From positions 2,604,001 to 2,668,000 of the forward strand of contig OZ017750.1 of the NCBI GenBank assembly GCA_963969365.1: DNA of 64,000 nucleotides, read 5' to 3'. Origin of the DNA: Asterochloris sp. CNOR1 (taxonomy: Eukaryota; Chlorophyta; Trebouxiophyceae; Trebouxiales; Trebouxiaceae). The notes beneath the pieces were generated by a model. The model was given only the letters and a program-made list of their open reading frames with translations, was not told the DNA's origin and made no database searches. Numbering within the stretch: position 1 is the first letter of the stretch; every line of letters begins with the position of its first letter. Position numbers and translations under genes: made by a program. Of the stretch, positions 47,306 to 59,180 are shown piece by piece.

Positions 47306-50175
47306 ATGCCGCATCAACCACCATTCTGGGGATGGCCAGCTCCTTTCGGCGTGATGGCAATCAGGGTTGAGGTGCATGCACGCTACCTGGGCCGTGCAAC
47401 CCCACTTCAAGCTGTGCCTTCAGGCTGCTGGAGGACCAGCCCAGTAGTGTGCCTCCGGGCAGGGCGATGGGTGCACAGACAGACAGCCACACGACTGAGG
47501 CAAATGCCAGCCTCCTGCGGCAGCAATGGGGCCAAGTCTGGCAACGGCGCCATACCAGGCAGTGGCATTGTGGGAGCACAGCCTGCCTCAGAGGCTACCT
47601 ATGACTTTAGGAGCCGAGACATAGGCCAGTGGCGCAAGCTGCAGCTGGGCAGGATCACGAGATTTGCTGGCCCTGCGTTGAGCATCCCACTGGCAGGTAC
47701 AGCCATAGTGACTTGGGCTTGCAATGGCAAAGCGCCCCCTTAAGCTGCTGCAGTGCTGTGCTCTGCAGACCCCATCATGAGTCTGGTGGACACAGTCTGC
47801 GTGGGGCAGGTGAGGTGCTGCTGAATCCAGCCTCTGCTTGCTACTGCATGTCTGGATTCACAGCGTTGGTTGCTGCAGTTTGCAGGCACTCTGGCTCTGG
47901 CGGCTCTGGGGCCATGCATGCTCCTCTTTGGGTTTGCAACCTACCTCACAAACTCGTTGAGCCTGGTGAGTCAACAAAGCTGTCTTTTCTTGAAAGCTGG
48001 CGTGACACAGCGCAGCATGGTCATCCTGTAGTGGAGGGAAGAGATGTAGAGACAGGCAGTGGGGCCAGTTTCTGCCCTTCAAGCTCCTCGCCTGCATTTC
48101 TTTGCACGGATAGCTCATCTCATGTAGCTGCCTGCTGCAGGCAACAGTCAGTGCTGTCACAGACAAGCTGCAGCAGCAGGATGTGGAAGGGGCTGGCCAT
48201 GCCCTGTCAGCTGCTCTCGTCACGGGCACGGTCATTGGATGCATCATATTGGTAGCTTTCCAAGTGAGCAGGCAGCATGATGGCACCCTGCATTGCCTTG
48301 CAATCCGCTGTGCTTGCCACAGCTATGTCCTCAGCCTGTGTTGCTGCAGCTCATGCAAGGCACGGCTGTATGCCTACAGGTGTTCTCGCGGCAGCTCATT
48401 GTGCTGACAGGAGCAGCTGCTGAGCTGGTCGGGCCCAGTGTCAGCTACCTCAAGATAAGAGCATGGTCAGCGCCAGCAGTTTTGATTACCATGGTTGCTC
48501 AGGTGAGCCCTGCTGCTGCCCATAAAGCTGCGCATGCAGGCATCAGCACCGTCACTGTGCTGGCCACACTGCCCCTTGTGCACCAGCGTGAAGCTGCCAG
48601 TTACCACCAGTGTGCCCATTCCACAGATAGACTTGCCCATGACTCTACGTGCTGCCCGCAGTCTGGGTTGCTGGCTCAGAAGGACAGTCTGACCCCGCTG
48701 ATCTGGGTGGTTGTTCAAACAATTTTGAACATCGTTGGGGACGTCCTGCTGATCAAGGTCTGGAAGGGGGGTCTGCCGGGGGCTGCCTGGGCCACCCTGC
48801 TGAGTCAGCTGGCTGGCACTGCAGGGTTGGTTTGGATGATGGGTTCTAAGGGGAAGGTGAGTCATGCACCATGCAGCGCACCACCCACTGTCTCGTCTCA
48901 TCCTGGAGGACAAAAGGCCAGGATGTATCCTGAACTCATCATGGCCTGCAAACCCACTGCTGCAGCTGTCAGTCAGGGCATGCCTTTTGCCAGATTGGAA
49001 TGCCTGTCCTGATTGAAGCAAATTGGTTTGTGCTGTGGGGGTGCGGGCCTACGTGCAGCCTGCTGCTTGGTCCAGGGTTTGCTCTGCCTGGTCCTTGATG
49101 CATGATTGGCCTCAGCTATGCCTCAGGAGCGCTGCCAGTGTATGTGCAGATACGTCCTTCTCTGCGGGTACCACGGCGGCATGAGCTTCGCATGCTGAAC
49201 AATACAGCGGGCCCAGCCACCGTACTATATGCCTGCAAGAACATCTGCTACCTCATGTAGGTTCATTGTGTTGTGCTTCAGACATTGGCTGTTCCTGCAG
49301 CATACGCAGGACCTGTTTTGTCCATGGTCACTGCAGGTTGCAAGGCACTGCCACCACCCTCCAACCCCTGCTGGTGGCTGGGCACCAAGTCGTGTGGCAG
49401 GCAAGCTTCTCAGCATGCAGGTCTCAGCCTCTGCCCTGAAAGCCATGCAGAGCAGAAGTTGCCTCCCTGCAGGTGTGGAACCTGTTTGCATACTGCCACG
49501 CTCCCATGGAGCAGGCTGCGCTGGCATTCCTCCCCACGCTGCGAGACAGGACTGAGGCCAATGAGCTTGTCAAGCTGCTGATTGGTGTTGGAGTCGTTGT
49601 GGGCGTGATAACAGCCATTGCTGCTGCGGGCTTTCCATCTCTGCTGCCCCAGGCCTTCACCTCCGATCAGGCGCTGTGGCCAGTGATGCGTTCCATTGCT
49701 CCCCAGGTGAGGCAGTTGCGCCCTGCAAGCCTGCCTGCACCTCATGCAGCTGCAAGTCCCTCCAGGCACCTCTGTGTGCATGCCCTATCTCCAACATGTG
49801 CTGTGTACCTTTGCTACACAGCAGCCTCTCGTGCTGCAGGCAGTTGGCTCCATGTTGTTCTGTGCCCTCGACATCACCCTGACCGGCGTGCTGATGGCAG
49901 AGCGCGACCTGCCATTCATTGCCAAGACGATGGCATGCAACATGTTCGTCCTGGCCGGGTACTTCGCTGTTGCTCGGGCCAAGCGCTGGCAGCTCAGGGG
50001 CGTGTGGTCAGGCCTCATGCTTTTTTTCTTTGTCAGGATGATGCAGAGCAGCACCCGCGTCTGGCTCTTGCTCTTTAGAGGCAAGAAAAAGGCGCCAGCT
50101 GCTGAGGGATCTGTGATTGAGAGCGTTCCTGAGAGATCTGGCCTGATTGCCCAAACTGAAATTGAAGATGTCTAG
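47306..50175 (+). CDS. MATE family multidrug/organic-compound transporter
   Basis: MATE proteins are 12-helix secondary antiporters driven by H+ or Na+. Exons give LGRITRFAGPALSIPLA, DPIMSLVDTVCVGQ (helix 2, typical of the chloroplast EDS5-like branch), LALAALGPCMLLFGFATYL, AALVTGTVIGCIILVAFQ, YLKIRAWSAPAVLITMVAQ, LTPLIWVVVQTILNIVGDVL with GLPGAAWATLLSQLAGTAGL, LVKLLIGVGVVVGVITAIAA, GSMLFCALDITLTGVLMAER, MFVLAGYFAVARAKRW and SGLMLFFFVRMMQSSTRVW, then a charged tail ending TEIEDV. The N-terminal 100 or so residues are Arg/Ser/Gly-rich and could be a plastid transit peptide (inference). One or two exons between 48860 and 49440 remain unresolved. Substrate unknown. Confidence 0.88.
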
Positions 50176-50383
50176 CCGTCTTGCGTGAGAGACCCTTGCC
50201 CTCCTGACCCCCTCTGCAAATCTGTGCAGCCTTTTGAGCTCCAGCAGGATGAGTGCTCAATGACAACTCAGTAGAATGCATGAAACCTTCTTGCAAACTT
50301 CGGTGTCAATCTTAGTGCATTGAAATTACAGATATGATAGGCAGAGAAGCTGACTATTTTGCCAGCTCGGCATCTGCTTAGGA

Positions 50384-53300
50384 ATGGTGGCCCGACAGAC
50401 TACTGCAGACGTAGTCAATGGCCTCAGATCATCTGATCAGGCCGTTAGGCTCACATCAGCCAAGACCATCAAAAACAGGTTAGCTGGACTGCACTTCTGC
50501 GTGCTCTGCAGGGCCTGTCTCACAGCCCATGTCCATACCTGCAGCGTCATTGGCAACAAGGGCAGGAAGCTCAGTTACCTGCAGCATGGCGCACTTCAGC
50601 ATTTGGTGGGGCTGCTGTCCTCCGAGGACCCTCAGCTGCTGGTGCAGGCTGCCGCTGCTGTCGGTAGCTTTGCCTGTGGCGCAGACTCAGGTCTGCTCAC
50701 TCTTGACAGACCCTGCGTCGGCTTCTGCTGCAAGTCTGCAAAAGACCTCTGTTATCCAGGGCCCCAGGCCTACCCTATCTCACTGTTCTGCGCTTGTGTG
50801 CAGGGGCGCAAGCTGTGCTGAAGAGTGGCGCTGTGCAGCCCTTGCTGCTGACACTCAGCAGCCAGGATAGGCGTGTGGTGGAAGCTGGTATCAGGTCCCT
50901 CAAACTCATCTTCCAGGTCAGCACTGCCCAGCTCAAGATGGTTTGATGCTCATGCTGCACCCTGTGCTGCCTCAACACAAGTCTACAAGCACCTTTATGC
51001 TAAAGTCACAACAGCTCTTCAGCAGTGCAGTACAGCCACTTGGTGCCCTTGCTGTTGAGCAGTGCACCGTCACAACAGGGTGAGACAGACTGTCCAAGTG
51101 TGATTGCTCTATGTACAGTCCCTAGAAACGCCGCCAGCAGATGCTGTCACGCCAGAGGCCCTGCACAGTCTCGTGGAGCTGCTGGTGGAGCCTACAGGGG
51201 GCGTGGCGGAGCTGTCAGCTCGCGTGCTGGCCAGGTGCTGTGAATCACCAGCGCAGGTGAAGGACACCGCCATGCTTTGCGCTGGCATCCCCTGAGTGTT
51301 GAGCATGACACCCTCCTGGTCTGCCATTCCAAGCTCGTCCTGAGTCATCACGCAGGGAGTGTCAGGACGCCCTGATCCCTAAGCTTTATTTGAAGAACTT
51401 GCTGGGCACCTACCACCTGGCATCAAGCTGGAGCAAGAGGTCCGGTCTCCTTGCCCTCCCTGGCGCTGCGTATGCTTGGCTGTTGCTGCAGAGGGAGGCG
51501 TTGCTGGGCACAGCGGTCATCAGCAACCTCCTGCGGCTGCTACAGAGCCCCCAGAAGCTGCGTCAGGCAGCTGCAGTGGAGGCGCTGGCAGCCCTGCTGG
51601 CTGGGAACCAGGCGCTGGCAGCGCAGGTCATGCAGCTGCATGACCTGCGGGACAGCCTGCTGCCACTGCTGCGGGGGGCAGACGTGCGCACCAGATTCCT
51701 GGCCTGCTCCTGCCTGGTCAGCATCTCCTTCCCGGCGGCACAGGTAGAGGAGGCAGGGGAGGACACACGGCAGCAGGAGGCACAGGTCTCCGAGACAGGG
51801 CAGGTGGGTGGGGCCGACTAAGCAGAGGACCCAGCCAGGGACATCGGTCTGAAGCTCAGAGGCATGTGGCCTAGCTGCTAAGCGGTACAGGCCCATGCAG
51901 ATGAGCAGGGGAATGGGGGCATGTGCAGCTTGGGGATGCAGGTCATGGCATATCGAGCAGTTGCCCAGAGGCTCTGCCCTGCATGTACCTGTCAGCAATG
52001 GGCCTTGCAGGCCGGTCATGGCATATCGAGCAGTTGCCCAGGGGCTCTGCCCTGCATGTATCTGTCAGCAGTGGGCCTCGCAGGCCTGCCTCAGAAGTGA
52101 GCAGGTGGATCGGGCTGCCATGCGCAAGGCCGTGTGCAGCATATGACCCAGGCCTGGAAACATGAGCAGGTGCACAGGAGCTCTGCCTCGCACATGATGG
52201 TGAGCAGCGGGCAGCTCAGGCCAGCTGAACAGGTGGGAGAGGCGTGTGCATCAAAACACCCAGGCCTGAGATGCTGAACAAGGGTGCTTCCCTGCATGAG
52301 CAGCAGGCATCTCGGGCCAGCCAAAGTAAGCAGGCGCATTGCAGGCTGCCCCAGATGAGGTGCTGAGCGAGGGGTGCGCCAGGGGCAGCGTTCTGTGCTG
52401 CAGCTGGCTGCAGTTGTGTGGATGCCGTGCACCTGCGCCTGTGTTGCCCAAGGAGACTGCCCTCGTTGCCAGCGTAGACTTTACTCCAAAGCTCCCACTG
52501 CGGTGCTCTGCTCTGCAGATGGTGCTCCTGGTGTTGGTGAAGCTGCTGGCGGAGCCAGCAGTGCAGGACAGGGCTCCCGCAGTGCTGAGCCAGCTGCTGT
52601 CTGGGAATGTCGAGCTGCAGAAGGCTGCTGCGGACGCGGATGCAGCCACCAAGCTGGCGGCCTTCCTGTGCAAGGAGGACTGCAGGGCGCCGCTGCAGGC
52701 AGGCAGCCTGCCTCACATGCTGGGCAGGGCGGGCTTGCAGTCCTCCACACATGCTGCACAGGGCAGGTTTGCAATCTTCCACCTGACGTCCCTCAGGTGG
52801 CTGGGTGGCTTGTGCTAAAGCAGCAGTACTGATACAAGAGGATCAAGGTAGCTGGCTGCAAGTCACCTTCATCAGGAACAGGATGGTCTCTGCGCATGCC
52901 AGGCAGGCCTTTTGGCAGGGTGTGAGGGGTTCAAGGTGCCTGGCTGCAGGTGGCAGTCCTCAGCATCCTGGCCATGCTGTGTAAGCAGAGCGAGCTTGCA
53001 AGGGGCCAGGTCATTCAGGCGGCATCCCTGAAGGCTGTCATCAAAGCCTTGAGCAACCCAGAGGCACAGGCAAGCCGTGCTGCTGTCAGCATGTTGTCAG
53101 AAAATGCTGGGGATTTTATGCCTGACGCTGAGATTTGGCCTAAGTTCAGCCTTTTTGCGTCTCAGCTGCTTACTCATCAAGACCCCACACACACACATTG
53201 CCCTTTTGCCGGAGGCCCTTTGCCTGGTCAACACTGTCTGAAGCCGTGTCCCATCCCTGCTGGCCAGCTGCATGCGGCGCGACTCCAACACAAATAGCAG

Positions 53301-55865
53301 AAGCCGTGCTGCTGCAGGCCAGGCTGCACGCCTGCCAGTGCATCCGGCACCTCTCCTGCAACGCCAAGTCGTTGCGCAGTGCCCTGGTGGACAACGACAT
53401 TGCTGCGCAGCTGTTCTGCCTTCTGGAGGATGCAGACCACGCAGTGCAGGCCTCGGCAGTATCCACGCTTGGCAACTTTGTGCTGGACTTCTGTCCTGTG
53501 AAGGTGAGATTGGGCAGCTGGCTGTGTAATGGTTCCAACTGTCCAGGCTGCAGGATCCTGAGCACTTTTGAGCTGGATTGCTGCTTTGTGATGGTGACAC
53601 CCAAAGACAGTGACATAGCCATCTGCAATTGGCCTCTGGTTGTCTGGCTGCTGCTCTGTGCCTTCAATGTAGCCGAGCACATGCAGATGCTGTGCAGATG
53701 GCCTCCTGTGCTTGCGCTTGGCTGCCTGCGTCCAGCGCCTCACCCTTTGTGGCCACCCTGCAGGAGCTGGCCCTGCAGCATGGGTGCATTCACCTGCTGG
53801 TGGAGCAGACGCACAGCACAGATGCGGAGATGAGGCTCAGCGCAGTGTGGGCCCTGCAGAACCTGGCGTACCAGGCAGGCCCTGCCGTGCACCAGTCCCT
53901 GATGGACAAGCTGCCCTGGCAGCATGCCGTCGCACTGCTGAGCGACTCGGACATGAGGGTGCAGGTGAGCCAGCAGGCCAGTGTCTGCCTCACAGCAGAT
54001 GCATTTCTGGGGGCAGCAGCTTCTGGTTAGAATGCTGTGCAACTCAGATAGGAGGAGTCAGGTGAGCCAGCCGGGCACTTGTCCTACATGCCCTGCAGAA
54101 GGCGTTTTCAGGGGCAGCCCAGCCTCCAGCGGGATTATCGTGCGACCCAGACAGGAAGGTGCGGGCAGCCAGCTGAGCTGGTGACCGTTTTTCCTATGAG
54201 CCCTGCATGCACAGCAAATGTGCTGTCCAGGGCAGCAGCCTCCAGTCACGCAGAGTTGTGACCCAGACAGGAAGCTGATGGTGCTATTTTCAGCTGTCAG
54301 GCCCCCTGTAGATGCTGCCAGTGTTCAGCTCCAGACAGGCAAGTAGATTACAAAGCCAGGGTGGATTTACTCCAGGTCCAATGCAGCATGGGACTGGGCA
54401 CCTGCAGCTGTCCAGCTGCACACCCGTTGCAGGGGTGCGCAACATATGCTTGTGTGTCATTGCGACGACAGGCGCCGCCAACCAAATAGCTGGCAAACAT
54501 CGGCCTGGCAGCCAGTAGTTATAGCCTGACTGAGAGGTCTTGGCCTGTCCTTTGCAATGTAGGAGCGGGCAACTGTGCTCATACGCAACATGGCAATCGA
54601 CAACAAGAGCATGGAGCAGCTGGCAGAGTGGAGTGGGGGCAAGGTACTGGCTGAGCTGGTGGAGCTGGCAATCAGCAGGACGCCCTGCGAGCCCAGCAGC
54701 AGTCGGCATGCCACCTTTGCCATCAGCAACATAGCAGCTGCAGGTGAGAGGTGTCGTGGTCGTGGGAAACGGGGCCTAAGCCACTGTCTGCCTGCTGTCA
54801 GCAGGATGCCCTGCAAGCCAAGCAGAACCTGCCCTTGACAAAGGAGTAGGTGCAGGTCGGGGTCTGGGCCTGGGATGTGCTACACGTACAGGCTGAAAGC
54901 AGGCAGTACGCCCTCAGTGCTCTGCAGCCCCGCTGACCAGCCAAGCAGCAGGCAGCATGGCACATGACCTCTGCACACTTCTGCCAGCTACGCAGCATGG
55001 CTGGCGCTGAACTTCTGCTTCTGCAACACAACTTGTTCATGCGTCCCTGTCCCAGCCTGTGCCCTGAGTGGGCATCCTTCAAAGGGGATCATGGCTGCAG
55101 GAACGGATGCCATGCGCGATGACATCATGAGTACCGAGCTGCTGCCCAACCTTAAACATATGCTGGCAGGGAATGACACTGGCTTGAAGGTGTCCACTCT
55201 CTGGGTCATCAACAACCTGACCTACAGGTGTGCTGGGTCTGTCTCTGGGTTTCACAAGAGAATGCAGTGCCCAATTTGGGTGGTGGCCTTGGCCTGCCCC
55301 ACCATTCCAAAAGGCCGCAGTCTGTACAATTTGTGTCGGATGTGCCTGGCCTTGCCCAACCCAAACTTTGCTGCTGTTATGGCAAGCTACACAACCGCAC
55401 AAGTCTAGTAAGCCGTGAGTTGTGTGGCCGCGCTGGGCTGGTGTTCCCAGTGGCATCGGCTCTGACACATATGTTCAGCTGCTCAATGGTGATCGGGCCA
55501 GACTATCTCTTACGCCTGCTTGAATCATTCACCAATGCGGTGTGCCCCACTGCTTGCAGGGTCTCAGTGCGGCAGATCTGAGTCAAGCTCAGCCAGTGCA
55601 CTGCCTCTGACAGATGAGGTCTTGCTGCAGAGGGCCTGGCTATGATGGCTCTGAGAGGAGAGCGCAGCAGCTGCAGGAGGCCGGGCTGGAAGATGCCATT
55701 CTTGCACTGCTGGTGGACAGCGCCCTGGATGTGCGGGAAAGAGCCAAAACGGCGCTGCACCGCTTAAATGGTGAGCGGTACGAGGTGGGAGGCTTCAGGA
55801 TGGTCCTCGAGAGGCGCGCTGAAGAAAGCAGCAGAGAACGAGAGATGCTGTACTTCAACACCTGA
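50384..55865 (+). CDS. ARMC8: Armadillo-repeat protein ARMC8/GID5 (CTLH ubiquitin ligase scaffold)
   Basis: ARMC8 (yeast Gid5/Vid28) is the scaffold of the CTLH/GID E3 ubiquitin ligase and positions the substrate receptor. The start MVARQTTADVVNGLRSSDQA is followed by ARM repeats across many exons: HLVGLLSSEDPQLLVQAAAA, AVLKSGAVQPLLLTLSSQD, LVELLVEPTGGVAELSARVL, VISNLLRLLQSPQKLRQAAA, LVKLLAEPAVQDRAPAVLSQ, LAMLCKQSELARGQVIQAAS, ACQCIRHLSCNAKSLRSALV, IHLLVEQTHSTDAEMRLSAV with WALQNLAYQAG, LIRNMAIDNKSMEQLAEWSG and the signature STLWVINNLTY. The last exons end DSALDVRERAKTALHRLNGE plus a short charged tail. It is full length for the family. Gene end faces SYS1, 278 bp apart. Confidence 0.88.
51941..52086. 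repeat. 73-bp tandem duplication in an ARMC8 intron
   Basis: Two adjacent copies (51941-52013 and 52014-52086) differ at only about five positions. More diverged pieces of the same unit continue to about 52320. Confidence 0.9.
54045..54275. repeat. Degenerate duplicated intronic segment in ARMC8
   Basis: Blocks resembling GGGCAGC(C)AGCCTCCAG followed by GTGACCCAGACAGGAAG occur twice (about 54111-54155 and 54232-54272) in an intron. The copies are weakly conserved. Confidence 0.45.
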
Positions 55866-56143
55866 CAACCGGGATGGTCCCTCTGCCACACGCAGAGGAG
55901 ACTCACCATAGAACACCCAGTTTTGCATCTGACCATGTCGGGATAACTGAAAGTTTTGACAGCTGAGCTTATGCTGGGCAGTTGGCCCATGCTCCCAATA
56001 GGAGCAGCAGCTGCACTGTCAATGCATGAACATGAAGGACCTGCCCATCATGATATCAGCCTCTGTTGCAAGCATGCAGCCAAACAGCAAAGCAAGGGTA
56101 GCGACGCAAGCAAGCAGGCAGCGTGCAACTTGTCGAGCTCTGG

Positions 56144-57119
56144 CTACACCTGCGACTCAAGATCTGAGCCGGGCGGCCCCTTGGCCCTCCCAATGGCTTT
56201 AGTCATCACCGACTTGATGGCTGCCAAGCCGCGGGCTGTCGGGGAGGGTGGCGGCATGTGGCTGCTGGCAGCGTGCAGTGGCGTCAACTCAGTCTGCTGG
56301 CTCCTCAATGCTTTGCCTAGTGGAATGTCCTGCATCTCATGTCTGACACAGAGCCACTCACTGAGGAGGGCTGTCAGGATGAGGGCCGATGTGAACATGC
56401 CCCACCTGCAGCAGGGAAGCAGCTGGGTTGGTGACTTATACAGGTGCCACCGCCCCAGCGTGCAAAGAGCGATATCCTATGTCGCACCATGAAAGCGGTG
56501 CTGCAGTGGCTTGCATCAGGGCACTGCAGCAAGCCCCTCACCACTCAAGACGCTTGGGAAAGCCAGCGTAGGCTGCCACCGCTGCAAAGTGCAGGATGTA
56601 GATGGTGGCTGAAAAGTCCAGGCACTTCTTGGCCCGCTGCACCTGCGCTTCCAGAGAAGCAGATGCTTTGTTAACACTGGTGACTCCAGGCTGGCCTACT
56701 GGCAGCTTTTGCACAAGAAACAACATGAGGTGGCATCTGCAACTGAGGGGAGCCAGCTTCAATGGGGAGCTTACCAGCACCATAATGTACAGGGCGGCAA
56801 GGATGCTGTTCAAGACAACCCCTGTGGCCAGCATCCATCCCCTGAACTCGTGCAGGGTTAGCCATCGCCAGTCGAATAGGTGCTTCAGCTCTAAGCCATC
56901 AACGTAAGGACCTGCAGCAGCAGCCGACGCCTCAGAGATGTTAAGGTGACTATGCTGCTCTGCGCAGTTGGTCGGGAGCAGAGAGCAGCCAATGAGTGCA
57001 ACTGTCTCACCTAGCAGGCCCCAGAGCAGCAGACCATAGCTGAGGTAGTACAAGCACTGCACTGCAACAATCTGTGCAATGATCTGCCAGGGATCCCACA
57101 CATTGGGGCCCAGGAACAT
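56144..57119 (-). CDS. SYS1: SYS1 Golgi membrane protein
   Basis: SYS1 is a four-helix Golgi protein that recruits the small GTPase ARFRP1/Arl3, and so golgins, to the trans-Golgi. Three exons. The first begins MFLGPNVWDPWQIIAQIVAV and continues LYYLSYGLLLWGLL, then FDWRWLTLHEFRGWMLATGV; the second holds the family signature VQRAKKCLDFSATIYILHFA and AYAGFPKRLEW; the third has GMFTSALILTALLSEWLCVR followed by HEMQDIPL. Three or four hydrophobic segments are evident at the expected spacing. The C-terminal extension of about 55 residues after DIPL (Ser/Pro/Lys-rich, ending DLESQV) is longer than in animals. An insertion of about 30 residues follows helix 1 (CAEQHSHLNISEASAAAAG). Start chosen from the conserved VWDPW near the N-terminus. 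Confidence 0.93.
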
Positions 57120-57304
57120 TCAGCGAGCTGAGGTGTGCTGCTTGGGTAAAGTATTCCTCACTACAGAGCATTAGCCAGCTGCCATCTTATGTGGTTTGGC
57201 CATGATCATCACAGGCTTTGTGGACTGCAATGGCTGGCACTGACTGCGATGTTTAATCTTTGCTTTGAAATTTACAGAACAACAAATCGTCAGCCCTCAG
57301 ATTT

Positions 57305-58284
57305 TTGCAGAGGTCCTCAGTGAACCGCAACAGCGCTTGCAACCACTGGCGTCGGGAGGCCTACAGCAATGGCAGTCTGCGTCGCCCAGCCTAGGTGAGG
57401 CTCTGAAAAGTGTCTCAACTTCCGCCCGCTTCTGAGGCCCGACCTGCCCCCCAGCATGCCTGCTGCACAGCTTGCAGCCTGTGAGTCGCAGTCGTGCCTT
57501 GCTGTACCGCTTACACAGACGTGTGTTTGTCTTGTCACTGCAGACAACAGATGTTTCAGCCACCACCAGCTCTGGATGACAGCCAGAGCCTGCTGGCTCT
57601 GCTGGCCCAAGGCAGAAGCAGCGCAGCACCTGCCCTCAGCCCTGCCCAGGCAGGGGCTCTGAAGGCCCTGACGCACAGTCCTGCAGCCTCTCAGGCTGCA
57701 GGGTTCAGGAAGTCGAACAAGAGCACGCTGGCAAAACCCTCCAACATGCCAGCCAACTGCCCACCCAGCCAGCACACCATGTCAGGTCAGGGTGCAGAAG
57801 CACTTGGCCCTTTGGAGGTCCTTCTTCTGGACCTTTGTGATGTAATGTCAGCGCATGGATCTTGCTCATCAGGCATTGCATTCTGCAGTGTAGTTCTGGG
57901 GCATGCAGCGCAAGTTCATTGTGGCCTGCCTGTAGTCCCTGGCCAACCAGGGGAGGGGTCTGCTGAGTTCTCCGTGTGTTTACTAAAGCAGCGTGGCGTC
58001 CCTCATGTGCAGGCTCCCAGTCCGTGGGCAGCAGCACTAGGGGCAACAAGAACCGCACCACCAGCCCCAACTCAGGGAGCACCCGCAGGGCCAGCGCAGA
58101 TGTGAAGCGCTCAGGCCCTGCAGCATGGGCAGGCCCCGCCTTTTCAGTGGCCCCCGCACCAGAGGCAGTGCCCATGCCGAGCGCCGCACTGCTCTGCAGC
58201 AGCAGCAGCGCCGCTAGAGGCAGAGTGCCTGCTGGACGCTCTGCCAGTGGACGCTTGACAGCCCTGTGCGGGCGACCTCTTTAG
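57305..58284 (+). CDS. Low-complexity protein with C-terminal PNRC/EDC1-like motif
   Basis: Exon 57541-57784 (QQMFQPPPALDDSQSLLALL...) joins in phase (TCA G|GC) to the exon at 58013-58284. The product is Ser/Ala/Pro-rich and disordered. Its C-terminal part contains AWAGPAFSVAPAPEAVPMPS, which fits the (Y/W)AGxxFxxxPxPxxLPxPxx motif of PNRC/Edc1 decapping activators, which bind Dcp1 and stimulate Dcp2. An upstream exon at 57305-57391 is possible, but its phase does not join cleanly, so the 5' part is unresolved. It lies divergent from SYS1 (starts less than 300 bp apart). A role in mRNA decapping is an inference from one short motif. Confidence 0.55.
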
Positions 58285-59180
58285 AGCTCAACCCAGCAGC
58301 GCTTGATCATCAAGCTACAATTGGCCATTGTCCAACATCCCTGTGGGCAGCACGCACGCTGCCATGCTCTGGCACAACTCTGCTCAGGATACTCCTAGTC
58401 AGCGAAGGTCACTGTCTCAATGCAGCGACAGCACGCTGCTGCATCGATTGCCAGCTGCTGTCTGCTGCTTCACACTGCCACCTGAAGTCGGTTGTAGGGA
58501 CAAACCACCATCTGATCCGAGGTACACAAACCCCCTTGGCCCGCATCACATTTCGTTTCTCCTCTATCTGAGTCAGCCAGCCCCTGCATTTTGGCAGGCC
58601 TTAGCCAGGACACACAGCACTGCCCCTGATGCAATACTCGTGTACCCTTCATTGCAATGGCACCGCCCTTACAGCGCCTCAGTTATCTTCCCATGCAGAC
58701 AGTGCGAGCTCAGTTTTGCGCCGCCTCGCTGCCAGCCAGAACGACTGAATGTTGTTCTGACTGCTGTGTGACGCACCCAAGGTGCTCCGTGTGTTTCATC
58801 AACGGAGTGCCGTGTTTTGGGTGGCTCCCCATCTATGTTTATCAGCATATAGCTGTATCATTATCAGCAGCAAAACCTGTGCGGTCATCACTGCTCAATC
58901 AAGACATCTCTGAATGCTGAAACAAGATAGGCGCACACACATTCGGTGGCTCTGCCACATCTGCGTTTCACTTGTGTTGTCATTTGTTTGCATGCATCAA
59001 TTTATGCGTCGAGTTGTAAGTGCTTGGCTCAGTGGAGCATCACTCTCAGAGGTGTGGGGACTCTGATAGCAGACGGGCTGGGCTCGAAGGGGTTGCTCAT
59101 GTATCAGCAGGGCTATATAATGCAAGCTCAGAGGCGTGACCAGAACCTGATTGTCGGTGCTCAGTCCAGAATGAAACAAG
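58285..59180. other. Intergenic region without recognisable genes
   Basis: Frames here are short and carry no family motif. The sequence between convergent genes presumably holds both 3' UTRs. No repeat or RNA gene was recognised. Confidence 0.5.
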
